64,000 nucleotides of DNA from Granulosicoccus sp965214025 (GTDB lineage: Bacteria > Pseudomonadota > Gammaproteobacteria > Granulosicoccales > Granulosicoccaceae): positions 62,001 to 126,000 of the forward strand of contig CBDCAW010000012.1 of the NCBI GenBank assembly GCA_965214025.1, given 5' to 3'. Below the pieces are notes generated by a model. It searched no databases. It was not told the origin of the DNA and saw nothing but the letters and a program-made list of their open reading frames with translations. Below are positions 1 through 7,855 of the stretch, in pieces. Position 1 is the first letter of the stretch. Each line of letters begins with the position of its first letter. A program made the translations under genes and the position numbers.

Positions 1-204
1 ACCGGGGCGCAGCCACAGGTGAAAGGTGTTGCCGAGAAGGATCTCGGCACCGATTTCCCGCACCTCTTCCGGGCTGAGCGCTTTCACCGTACCGTAGGTC
101 CCGACCGGCATGAAAGCCGGGGTTTCCACCGTGCCACGCGAGAAACGCAGACGTCCACGGCGTGCGGAGCCATCGCTACTCAGGTGCTCGAAGGTCATGG
201 TCAT
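1..204 (-). CDS. tgt: Queuine tRNA-ribosyltransferase, N-terminal fragment (cut by window edge)
   Basis: Only the first 68 codons are inside the window; the gene runs off the left edge. The enzyme swaps guanine 34 of GUN-anticodon tRNAs for the queuine precursor preQ1. The fragment reads RRGRLRFSRG, ETPAFMPVGTYGTVK and ILLGNTFHLWLRPG, the classic Tgt amino terminus that precedes the catalytic Asp region. Two ATG codons lie six bases apart (204 and 198); the first is taken because GGCGAG lies about nine bases upstream. It follows queA by 49 bp on the same strand, the usual queA-tgt order, so the two are probably co-transcribed. Identification is firm. Confidence 0.95.
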   Translation of the reverse strand, partial: MTMTFEHLSSDGSARRGRLRFSRGTVETPAFMPVGTYGTVKALSPEEVREIGAEILLGNTFHLWLRPG

Positions 205-253
205 CGTGAACGCTCGCCCCTTGCAGGCAATGATCGCGGGTTCGAAGTCACCA

Positions 254-1333
254 TCACGAGGAACGGCCACTCGTATTCCGACCGGGTGACTGGGGCCAGA
301 TCAACATGGCATCGCCATAGCTGAAGAATCGATAGCTCTGCTCGACCGCGACGGCGTAGGCGTCGAGCATTCTGTCGGTACCGGCGAAGGCGCACACCAG
401 CATCAGCAGCGTGGATTCCGGCAGGTGAAAATTGGTGATCATCGCATCGACGGTGTGAAACTCGCAGCCGGGTGTGAGGAACAGGCGGGTATCGCCGTCG
501 AAGGGCGCCAGCCGGCCGTCGCTGGAGGCTGCCTCCAGCGCCCGCACACTGGTGGTGCCTACCGCCACGATCCGGCCACCGTTGGCACGGGCCTCGTTGA
601 TCGCGGCGATCGTCGCTGCCGGCACCGATACACGTTCGGCATGCATGACGTGGTCGCGTGCATCATCCACTCGCAGTGGCTGGAAGGTACCGGCACCGAC
701 ATGCAGCGTGATGTAGCTATGGCTCACGTCGCGCCGGTGCAAGGCCCCCAGGAGCGCTTCATCGAAGTGCAGGCCGGCAGTCGGCGCCGCCACCGCTCCC
801 GCCTCGCGCGCGTAGACGGTCTGATAGCGTTCGAGATCCGCGGCCTCCGGAGTCCGGTCGATGTACGGCGGCAAGGGCAGAGCACCCTCGGCATCGATGA
901 AGCGGGCCACGCTTTCAGTGTCCGGCAGCCTCATCTGCAGCTCGAACAGATCATCGTGACGGCCGATCACTGTTGCTTCGACGTCACCGAAGCGCAGCAG
1001 GGTACCCGAACGCGGGCTCTTGCTCGAGCGCAGCTTGGCGAGCAGACGTGCACCGTCGAGCAGGCGTTCGACCAGCATCTCGATACGGCCACCGCTGGCC
1101 TTCCGACCCTGCAGACGTGCTCGTATCACCCGCGTATCGTTGAACACCAGATGATCACCCGGTTGCAACAGTTCGGGCAGATCGCGCATCGTGCGGTGAG
1201 TGATCCCGGCGCCACATACCAGCAGTCGGCTGGCAGAGCGCTCTGCCAGTGGGTACTGGGCAATCAGCTCAGGCGGTAGCTCGAAGCGGAAATCGGTACG
1301 CAGCAGCGGCTGGGAGGATGGTAGACTTCTCAC
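254..1333 (-). CDS. queA: S-adenosylmethionine:tRNA ribosyltransferase-isomerase
   Basis: QueA builds epoxyqueuosine on tRNA from preQ1-tRNA and SAM, acting after Tgt. The protein starts near RTDFRFELPPELIAQYP and contains the family blocks HLVFNDTRVIRARL, APTAGLHF and the C-terminal ITNFHLPESTLLMLV. The start is uncertain: the frame opens with a GTG at 1366, but that would lie inside the tRNA-Leu gene on the other strand, so I chose the GTG at 1333, which gives 359 residues, close to the usual 350 or so. No ATG is available near the conserved start. Next gene downstream on the same strand is tgt. Confidence 0.95.
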   Translation of the reverse strand: MRSLPSSQPLLRTDFRFELPPELIAQYPLAERSASRLLVCGAGITHRTMRDLPELLQPGDHLVFNDTRVIRARLQGRKASGGRIEMLVERLLDGARLLAKLRSSKSPRSGTLLRFGDVEATVIGRHDDLFELQMRLPDTESVARFIDAEGALPLPPYIDRTPEAADLERYQTVYAREAGAVAAPTAGLHFDEALLGALHRRDVSHSYITLHVGAGTFQPLRVDDARDHVMHAERVSVPAATIAAINEARANGGRIVAVGTTSVRALEAASSDGRLAPFDGDTRLFLTPGCEFHTVDAMITNFHLPESTLLMLVCAFAGTDRMLDAYAVAVEQSYRFFSYGDAMLIWPQSPGRNTSGRSS

Positions 1334-1340
1334 GCGGGTT

Positions 1341-1427
1341 GCCGGAGTGGTGGAATCGGTAGACACGCCGGATTCAAAATCCGGTTCTGGAAACAGAGTG
1401 GGAGTTCAAGTCTCCCCTCCGGCACCA
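1341..1427 (+). tRNA. tRNA-Leu, anticodon CAA
   Basis: An 87-base cloverleaf with encoded CCA. The acceptor arms GCCGGAG and CTCCGGC pair over seven bases. The anticodon stem CCGGA/TCCGG (1368-1372, 1380-1384) encloses the loop TTCAAAA with anticodon CAA at 1375-1377, which reads UUG. A long variable arm (TCTGGAAACAGAGT region) and the T arm GGGAG-TTCAAGT-CTCCC follow, as expected for a class II leucine tRNA. Its last 22 bases overlap the end of the opposite-strand phosphoribosyltransferase gene. Confidence 0.97.
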
Positions 1428-2044
1428 ACCTGCCCTGCCTTCGTCGGTGCCAGTGCCAGCTTTACAGGCGTGGCCACGCCCTCCAGCGCTTCGATGATCG
1501 GCACGAGATGTGGTTTGTTCGCGCTTATTTCCGCCATCGTCAGCCCATCGAGCTCATGAGGGAACACGAGCCAGTCATCGGTACGATGCACCGTGAAATC
1601 AGGCTCGAAATCGGTGCGGTTCTTACCAGGCTTGTAATAGGCGGTCGCTACCCGCAGATCGGCCGGCAGATTACGTCGCAGGCGGCGCTGCAGCTTGTCG
1701 ATGATGGCTTTCACGCTGAGCCCGGTGTCGAACACATCGTCGACGATCAGCAATGAGTCTTCGCGGTCTATCTTGTGCGTCAGATAGCTCAGGCCGTGCA
1801 CTCTGACCTCGCCCTCGCGCCGGCTCAGGCCCGCATAGGAAGACGTGCGTATCGCGATGTGATCCGTTTCCACGCCGTAGAAGTCGAGCAACTCCTGCAC
1901 CATGATGCCTACCGGTGTGCCACCACGCCAAACCCCGACGATGTAGTTTGGCCTGAAACCGCTGGCGATGATCTGGCGCCCCAGCTCCAGGGAATCTTCC
2001 AGCAACTGCTGGGCAGAAATGTAAACCTTGGGATCGTCGCTCAT
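1406..2044 (-). CDS. Hypoxanthine/guanine-type phosphoribosyltransferase
   Basis: A 212-residue type I phosphoribosyltransferase. The PRPP-binding signature LLIVDDVFDTGLS is complete, and VGVWRGGTPVG near the N terminus is the PPi loop region. It probably salvages hypoxanthine or guanine with PRPP to IMP or GMP in the cytosol; base specificity cannot be read from the sequence. Its ATG overlaps the pyrF stop in an ATGA (2041-2044), implying translational coupling, so a purine salvage gene sits directly behind a pyrimidine biosynthetic gene. The last residues (GGET and stop) are encoded by the complement of the tRNA-Leu 3' end, so the tail beyond about residue 195 is probably not functionally important. 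Confidence 0.85.
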   Translation of the reverse strand: MSDDPKVYISAQQLLEDSLELGRQIIASGFRPNYIVGVWRGGTPVGIMVQELLDFYGVETDHIAIRTSSYAGLSRREGEVRVHGLSYLTHKIDREDSLLIVDDVFDTGLSVKAIIDKLQRRLRRNLPADLRVATAYYKPGKNRTDFEPDFTVHRTDDWLVFPHELDGLTMAEISANKPHLVPIIEALEGVATPVKLALAPTKAGQVGAGGET

Positions 2045-2775
2045 GAGCGTGCTCCGTTCAACTCGGCCTGCATACCCGCCAGTGCGGCAAGCGGATCGCT
2101 CGCTGCTGTTATCGGCCGGCCGATGACCAGATAGCTACTGCCGGCATTGATCGCTTCCAGCGGTGTCAGCGTGCGGCGTTGATCATCGTCTGGTATCGGC
2201 TCGGCGACGCCGTGCGACGCCGAGCCGGTCATCGGTCGGATGCCCGGCGTGACGGTGAGAAAGTCGTTTCCGCACCGTGCGCGAATGGCCGGCACCTCAC
2301 GCGCCGAGCACACTACGCCGTCGAGACCGGCTGCCAGGCTCAGACCGGCGAGCCGGTCCACCTGCCGTGCCGGGCCCGCACTGACGCCGACGGCTTCAAG
2401 CCCGGCCTGGTCAAGACTGGTGAGCACCGTGACCGCGATCAATCGGGTACTGCCACCCGCACGAAAACTTTCGATGGCATCACGCGCGGCCGCCAGCATG
2501 GCCGGCCCGCCGCTCGCATGCACGTTCACCATCCACACTCCCAACGCCTGGGCGGCCCGCAGAGCCCCCGCGACCGTGTTCGGGATGTCGTGGAATTTCA
2601 GATCGAGAAACACCTCGAAACCCTTACCCTGAAGCTGCTCCACCAGGCCTGGGCCGGCGCACGTGAAGAGCTCCTTGCCTACCTTGAGCCGCGTCAGCGA
2701 CGGCTCCAGCCGATCTGCCAGCGCGAGCGCCGTTGCCGGATCGGGGTAGTCCAGTGCCGTGATGATCCGCGTCAT
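2041..2775 (-). CDS. pyrF: Orotidine 5'-phosphate decarboxylase
   Basis: Converts OMP to UMP, the last step of de novo UMP synthesis. The 244-residue TIM barrel shows ITALDYP near the start, LKVGKELF, and the catalytic block EVFLDLKFHDIPNTV with the Asp-Lys-Asp charge network. TPGIRPM near residue 180 and SYLVIGRPI near the C terminus form the phosphate-binding loops. Its ATG overlaps the lapB stop (ATGA 2772-2775) and its stop overlaps the next ATG, so lapB, pyrF and the phosphoribosyltransferase form a tightly coupled chain. lapB-pyrF adjacency is common in gammaproteobacteria. Confidence 0.97.
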   Translation of the reverse strand: MTRIITALDYPDPATALALADRLEPSLTRLKVGKELFTCAGPGLVEQLQGKGFEVFLDLKFHDIPNTVAGALRAAQALGVWMVNVHASGGPAMLAAARDAIESFRAGGSTRLIAVTVLTSLDQAGLEAVGVSAGPARQVDRLAGLSLAAGLDGVVCSAREVPAIRARCGNDFLTVTPGIRPMTGSASHGVAEPIPDDDQRRTLTPLEAINAGSSYLVIGRPITAASDPLAALAGMQAELNGARS

Positions 2776-3935
2776 TCACCCTCCGCGCCGATGATCGTGC
2801 GCACGCTATCCCAGGTACCGCAACCCGGGCACCGCCAGTGCAGCACATTGCCACGAAACCCGCAGTTCGCACACTGGTACGCGGGCTTCTCCTCGACGAC
2901 CTGATCGAGCATCGTGCAAATCACCTGGACCTTCTCCCGCTCGCCAGGCTTCGACACCTCGAGCTGATCGTGTGCCCAGTCGCGCAGTGCCTTGAGCGAT
3001 GGGCGCAGCAGGATCTGCCGCTTGAAGAATCGGTCGGCTTCGGTGATACCGTCCAGTTCGGCGATGACCCGGCGAGTGGCGCGAATCACGGAATATGCGT
3101 TTCGCCGTGCCTGAACCTTGTCGACGAACTGACGTAACACGACGGGATCGTCGAGCTCGTGCAGCACCTGGAACCAGCGCTCGACGATCTCGGGCATCAG
3201 CTCGGGACGCTGTTTCTCTACCGCTTCAAAGCAACGGTTCGCCAGGGCATGGTCTCGATCTTCGATGGCCATGTCGGCATTGATCATGTTCGCCCGCGCG
3301 CAATCGCTGCAGCTGGCGAGCGCATCGCCCAGCCGTTGCCGGGCGAGTGACAATTCACCGGCACCGAGCGCCTCGAGTGCCAGCTCGCAGTGGTAGTGGG
3401 CAATCAGGGAACTCAGGGGCCGTCTGCAGTCACGCGCGAACGAGCGCGCCGTGACGATGGCCGCGGCCCATTCACTTTCGCGCTCCTGCAGCTGCAGCAG
3501 ACATTCGTAGGCCTCGTCCATGAACCGACCAGACGCGATGACTTCGCGAAAGGCGTTTTCCGAACGATCGAGCAGACCGGCCGAATCGTAGTCACGGGCC
3601 AGCTCCAGATGCGCCGCCGCCCTGACCTCGGCTTCGAGTTCATCTCGATCGAGCAGGCTCTGGTGCAGATGAATGGCCCGATTGACCTCGCCTCGACGCC
3701 GAAACAGATTGCCCACGGCCATCTGGGTGTCTGCCGTATCCCGATCGGTATCGGTATGGCCGGCGAAGAGCTCGACCGGAACCTCGTGCGTATTCTTCAA
3801 CAACGCACCGAGGCTGCGATGAAAATTTCGGGCGTAGTTCCAGCTGGCGTCACCGGTCTGCCGCAGGCTGACACGTGCCGCGATCCACCCGGCAGCCGCC
3901 GCAACGGGAAGCAGAAACCAGAGCAGGCTCACCAT
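2772..3935 (-). CDS. lapB: LapB (YciM), TPR regulator of lipopolysaccharide assembly
   Basis: LapB is an inner-membrane-anchored cytoplasmic protein that helps FtsH degrade LpxC and so sets LPS output. The 387-residue protein (E. coli LapB is 389) starts with a single membrane helix (MVSLLWFLLPVAAAAGWIAA), continues with TPR-like helices (for example NLFRRRGEVNRAIHLHQSLL), and ends with a rubredoxin-like metal site, CANCG and CPGCG, around residues 355-375. The frame stays open another 106 codons upstream, but the ATG at 3935 gives the exact family start. The partner lapA, often directly upstream, is absent: only 106 bp separate this gene from ihfB. Confidence 0.93.
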   Translation of the reverse strand: MVSLLWFLLPVAAAAGWIAARVSLRQTGDASWNYARNFHRSLGALLKNTHEVPVELFAGHTDTDRDTADTQMAVGNLFRRRGEVNRAIHLHQSLLDRDELEAEVRAAAHLELARDYDSAGLLDRSENAFREVIASGRFMDEAYECLLQLQERESEWAAAIVTARSFARDCRRPLSSLIAHYHCELALEALGAGELSLARQRLGDALASCSDCARANMINADMAIEDRDHALANRCFEAVEKQRPELMPEIVERWFQVLHELDDPVVLRQFVDKVQARRNAYSVIRATRRVIAELDGITEADRFFKRQILLRPSLKALRDWAHDQLEVSKPGEREKVQVICTMLDQVVEEKPAYQCANCGFRGNVLHWRCPGCGTWDSVRTIIGAEGE

Positions 3936-4041
3936 GCCATGGCTGGCAACCGGTTCACGGTCAGAAGGGAAAGGTCTCTGACCCGACGGCATGCGGGTAA
4001 TTCCCGCACGGAGATGCGACACCAATTCCGGGGCTACCCAA

Positions 4042-4407
4042 TCAATCGACCGAACGGAGATCGTCGTCATGGGCAGATTGCCCGACCGGATCGCCGACAC
4101 CACGGCAGAAGGCCTCGTTGACACGTTCACGCAACTCTTTGCCAGGTTTGAAATGAGGTACATGCTTGCCATGCAGGGCCACGGCATCGCCGGACTTGGG
4201 GTTACGCCCGATGCGTGCATCTCGAAAGTGCAGGCTGAAGCTGCCGAAGCCACGGATTTCGATCCGTTCCCCGCTGGCCAGCTCCTGGCTCATCTTCTCG
4301 AGCAACCCCTTCACCGCGAGTTCGACATCCTTGAGTGCGAGATGGCTTCGATTGCGTGCCAGCAACTCGATCAGATCCGATTTGGTCAGACTGCTGTCCT
4401 TGCTCAT
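4042..4407 (-). CDS. ihfB: Integration host factor subunit beta
   Basis: IHF is a heterodimeric DNA-bending nucleoid protein. The sequence LTKSDLIELLA, GERIEIRGFGSFSLH, GRNPKSGD and the C-terminal HFKPGKELRERVN match IhfB. At 121 residues it is longer than the usual 94 or so because of a charged tail (about 25 residues after RERVNEAF) and a short N-terminal extension. The ATG at 4407 has GAGGT about eight bases upstream. It lies just downstream of rpsA, the standard rpsA-ihfB order. Confidence 0.96.
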   Translation of the reverse strand: MSKDSSLTKSDLIELLARNRSHLALKDVELAVKGLLEKMSQELASGERIEIRGFGSFSLHFRDARIGRNPKSGDAVALHGKHVPHFKPGKELRERVNEAFCRGVGDPVGQSAHDDDLRSVD

Positions 4408-4473
4408 ACTGCGTACCTCATGGCTCCTCACAGTGACCATCCCTGGTCAACGATGAGTGCAACCGGGAATGCC

Positions 4474-6162
4474 TTATTTTTTGTTGTCGAGATTGCCGAG
4501 TTGCTCCTTCATCAGATCGCCCAGCGTGGTAGCTGGCCCTTCCGAGGAACTCGACTCATTGTAGCCGCTCAAGGCTTCGGCTTCCTCTTCGTAATCCTTC
4601 GCCTTGATCGACAGGCTCAGCATACGTGACTTGCGATCGGTGCCGATGAATTTCGCTTCGACCACATCGCCTTCCTTGTAGTGGTGCTTGACGTCGTCGA
4701 CCCTCTCGCGAGCGATCTCGCTGGCACGCAGAACCCCTTCGACCCCGTCTCCGAGATCGATCACTGCATAGCGGGTATCCACTTCCTTGACCGTACCCGT
4801 CACGATACTGCCCTTCGGGCTGTCGGCGACGAACTGGCCGAACGGATCGCGATCGATCTGCTTCACACCCAACGATATGCGCTCGCGCTCCGGGTCAACC
4901 GCCAGCACGACGGCATCCAGCTCATCGCCCTTCTTGTAGTTGTGAACCGCTGTCTCGCCGGTATCGTTCCACGACAGGTCGGACAGGTGGATGAGACCAT
5001 CGATGCCACCGTCGAGCCCGATGAAGATACCAAAGTCGGTGATGGACTTGATCGTACCGCTGACCCGATCGCCCTTGTTGAACGATTCGGAGAACTCTTC
5101 CCAGGGGTTGGGCTTGCATTGCTTGACGCCGAGAGAGATACGCCGCCGCTCCTGATCGATATCGAGAATCATGACCTCGACCTCGTCGCCCAGCGCAACC
5201 ACCTTGTTCGGGTTGACGTTGCGGTTGGTCCAATCCATTTCCGACACGTGTACCAGGCCTTCCACGCCTTCCTCGATTTCGACGAAACAACCGTAGTCGG
5301 CGATATTGGTGACCTTGCCGAACAGACGCGACCCTTCCGGATAGCGTCGCGTGAGGTCGACCCACGGATCTTCACCCAGCTGCTTGAGCCCGAGCGATAC
5401 GCGATTGCGCTCGCGATCGAACTTGAGCACCTTTATCTTCATTTCCTGGCCGACTTCGACGACCTCGGAAGGATGCTTGACCCGCTTCCAGGCCATGTCG
5501 GTGATATGCAGCAGACCATCGATGCCACCCAGGTCGAGGAACGCGCCGTAGTCGGTCAGGTTCTTGACGATACCCATGACCTCCTGACCTTCCTGCAGGT
5601 TTTCCAGCAGGGCCTCGCGCTCGGCGCTGTATTCGGATTCGACGACGGCACGGCGGGACACGACCACGTTGTTGCGCCGCTGGTCGAGCTTGATGACCTT
5701 GAATTCGAGCTCCTTGCCTTCGAGGTAGCTGGTATCGCGTACCGGGCGCACATCGACCAGCGAACCGGGCAGGAAGGCGCGGATATCGCACACTTCGACG
5801 GTGAAACCGCCCTTGACCTTGCCGGTGATCGAACCCTTGATGATCTCGTCGTTCTCCTGGGCCTTCTCGAGTACCGTCCAGGAACGTGCGCGGCGTGCCT
5901 TCTCGCGCGACAGCCGGGTTTCACCGAAACCGTCCTCGACCGAATCGAGCGCGACCTCGACGACATCGCCGACATTGACGTCCGGTTCTCCGGAGTCGTT
6001 GAAGAATTCCTCGATCGGGACGGCGCCTTCCGATTTGAGGCCGGCATTGACGATGACGTAGTCGCCACGGATATCGACGACGGTTCCATTGAGGATGGAC
6101 CCGGTCTTCATCTGGGCTTTGGAGATACTCTCTTCGAAGAGCTCCGCGAAAGATTCTGACAT
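4474..6162 (-). CDS. rpsA: 30S ribosomal protein S1
   Basis: S1 binds mRNA leaders and delivers them to the 30S subunit. The 562-residue protein carries six S1 (OB-fold) repeats, recognisable by recurring GTV-DYGAF/CFVEI-G-EGLVHVSEM patterns (for example VKNLTDYGAFLDLGGIDGLLH and VTNIADYGCFVEIEEGVEGL regions). Repeats 1-2 are the ribosome-binding, more divergent ones and repeats 3-6 bind RNA. It stands between tyrA-cmk and ihfB, the usual cmk-rpsA-ihfB order. The roughly 100 bp leader before it (6163-6262) probably holds its promoter and the S1 autoregulatory leader, but I cannot define either. Confidence 0.98.
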   Translation of the reverse strand: MSESFAELFEESISKAQMKTGSILNGTVVDIRGDYVIVNAGLKSEGAVPIEEFFNDSGEPDVNVGDVVEVALDSVEDGFGETRLSREKARRARSWTVLEKAQENDEIIKGSITGKVKGGFTVEVCDIRAFLPGSLVDVRPVRDTSYLEGKELEFKVIKLDQRRNNVVVSRRAVVESEYSAEREALLENLQEGQEVMGIVKNLTDYGAFLDLGGIDGLLHITDMAWKRVKHPSEVVEVGQEMKIKVLKFDRERNRVSLGLKQLGEDPWVDLTRRYPEGSRLFGKVTNIADYGCFVEIEEGVEGLVHVSEMDWTNRNVNPNKVVALGDEVEVMILDIDQERRRISLGVKQCKPNPWEEFSESFNKGDRVSGTIKSITDFGIFIGLDGGIDGLIHLSDLSWNDTGETAVHNYKKGDELDAVVLAVDPERERISLGVKQIDRDPFGQFVADSPKGSIVTGTVKEVDTRYAVIDLGDGVEGVLRASEIARERVDDVKHHYKEGDVVEAKFIGTDRKSRMLSLSIKAKDYEEEAEALSGYNESSSSEGPATTLGDLMKEQLGNLDNKK

Positions 6163-6262
6163 TAAGCAGTGGACCTGTATGGCGAGTCACGCTTTGCCTC
6201 CATGGCAAGGCGATGGTTATTGATGAGAGCAGACCATCCATGGCCTGCTGGATATAGGGGAT

Positions 6263-7855
6263 CTACGGCTTGCCGCCGAGCAACTGATGCAACGCGTCGG
6301 CTATGCGGGCGACCACGGTTTCCGCCTTCAGCGAGCTGGAATCGATCATCAACGCCCCGTCGGCAGCCACCAGCGGCGAGTGCTCACGCGAGGCATCGCG
6401 TTCGTCCCGGCTATGAAGTTCCTGCAGCAAGCTGGCCATTGTAAACTCGATTCCCCTTTCTTCCAACTGTCTTGCACGCCGTTTGCCGCGTTCAGCGGCC
6501 GATGCGGTGAGAAAAACCTTCAGATCGGCATCGGGAAACACCACCGTTCCCATGTCACGACCATCGGCCACGAGGCCCGGGGGCAACCGCAGGCTGCGTT
6601 GCTGCGGCAGCAGCGCCTGCCGTACGGCCGGCAGGGAGGCGATGCGAGACGCCGCGGCGGCGGCGGCCTCGCTACGCAGATTGGGTGTGACGTTCTCGTC
6701 GCCGAAGAAAACGTCCACGCCGGTTTTCGTTGGCTGGAACGTGGCCTGCATGCGGCCGATGACATCGATGATCGCCTGTTCGTCGTTCAGGTCGGCCTTC
6801 TCCCGCAGTGACTTCAGGGCCGCTGCCCGATACACGGCGCCACTGTCGAGCAGGTGGAAACCCAATGTTTCCGCGAGCAGCTTGGCGGCGGTGCCCTTGC
6901 CGGCTCCGGAGGGCCCGTCGATGGTGACGACCGGCACATGCGGTGGCTGTTCGGTCGGTGACCCTGTGTCTGGCATCTGTGATAAGCGATCGGAATTGAC
7001 TGAGTCGCGTGCCAGACGGGCACGCCGGAAGGTGGCCTCGATGGTATCGCCATCGCCTGCCTCGATGGCATCGCGCAGACGACCGAGATGCGACTCCAGC
7101 CCCTCGATCGCCTCGCCGATGGCCACCCGATTGGTCAGGCAGACGTCGCGCCACATTATCGCATCGCTGGAGGCTATTCGGGTGAAATCACGAAAACCGC
7201 CGGCTGCGTACCGAAAGATCTCTTCCGCCTCCTGACGGGTGGCCAGTGCATCGACCAATGCAAAGGCCAGCACATGTGGCAGATGGCTGGTGGCGGCCAG
7301 AACCCGATCGTGTTGCTCGGGGTCGAGACATTCGACACAGGCCCCGGTGCGCTCCCACAGGTCGGTAACCGCGGCGATCGCCGCGGTGTCGGTCTCCGGC
7401 AGCGGTGTCAGGAGCACCCGACGACCGGCGAACAGAGTGGCATCGGCCGCCTCCACACCGCTCGTCTCGCGGCCGGCGATCGGATGCCCGGGCACGACCC
7501 GGGCCAGCGAGGGGTAGACACCCCTGGCCGCGTCGATGAAACTGCCCTTGACACTGCCGACATCGGTGACGATGGCTCGCGACGGCGCCGCCGCCCGAAC
7601 CTGCGCAAGCACCTCGGGCATCGCCAGCATGGGCACCGCCACGATGACGATGTCGGCAGCGGCTACAGCGGGCGCCACACTGGCATGCACCTCATCGACC
7701 AGGGCATGCTCGAGTGCGAACCGAGCTGCCTCTTCCGAGCGCACCACCGCGCTGATCCGCCCTTGGAAACCGTTCGCCTTGAGCGCTCCGGCGAGCGAGC
7801 CACCGATGAGTCCGAGCCCGATGATGCACAGGTGCGCAGAGGCGTTACAGTGCAC
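6263..7855 (-). CDS. TyrA-Cmk fusion: prephenate dehydrogenase joined to cytidylate kinase
   Basis: One open frame of 530 codons encodes two enzymes. Residues 1-290 or so are prephenate dehydrogenase (tyrosine pathway): Rossmann motif IIGLGLIGGSLAG at the start, IVTDVGSVKG, and VPGHPIAGRETSG with catalytic His. From about residue 300 the protein is cytidylate kinase (CMP/dCMP phosphorylation): P-loop TIDGPSGAGKGT, LLDSGAVYRA and VADGRDMGTVVFPDA. No stop lies between them. An internal ATG at 6976 could start a separate Cmk but has no Shine-Dalgarno sequence. In Pseudomonas tyrA is fused to aroA and followed by cmk; aroA is missing here. Start: GTG at 7855, overlapping the end of pheA by 11 bp; the start is less certain than the identity. 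Confidence 0.9.
   Translation of the reverse strand: MHCNASAHLCIIGLGLIGGSLAGALKANGFQGRISAVVRSEEAARFALEHALVDEVHASVAPAVAAADIVIVAVPMLAMPEVLAQVRAAAPSRAIVTDVGSVKGSFIDAARGVYPSLARVVPGHPIAGRETSGVEAADATLFAGRRVLLTPLPETDTAAIAAVTDLWERTGACVECLDPEQHDRVLAATSHLPHVLAFALVDALATRQEAEEIFRYAAGGFRDFTRIASSDAIMWRDVCLTNRVAIGEAIEGLESHLGRLRDAIEAGDGDTIEATFRRARLARDSVNSDRLSQMPDTGSPTEQPPHVPVVTIDGPSGAGKGTAAKLLAETLGFHLLDSGAVYRAAALKSLREKADLNDEQAIIDVIGRMQATFQPTKTGVDVFFGDENVTPNLRSEAAAAAASRIASLPAVRQALLPQQRSLRLPPGLVADGRDMGTVVFPDADLKVFLTASAAERGKRRARQLEERGIEFTMASLLQELHSRDERDASREHSPLVAADGALMIDSSSLKAETVVARIADALHQLLGGKP

Noticed and set aside
1334..1366. GTG at 1366 as the queA start
   Set aside because: It would place the first codons inside the tRNA-Leu gene and make the protein longer than the family.
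4681..6159. A 492-codon plus-strand frame opposite rpsA
   Set aside because: Antisense shadow; rpsA on the minus strand has six S1 repeats and conserved gene order.
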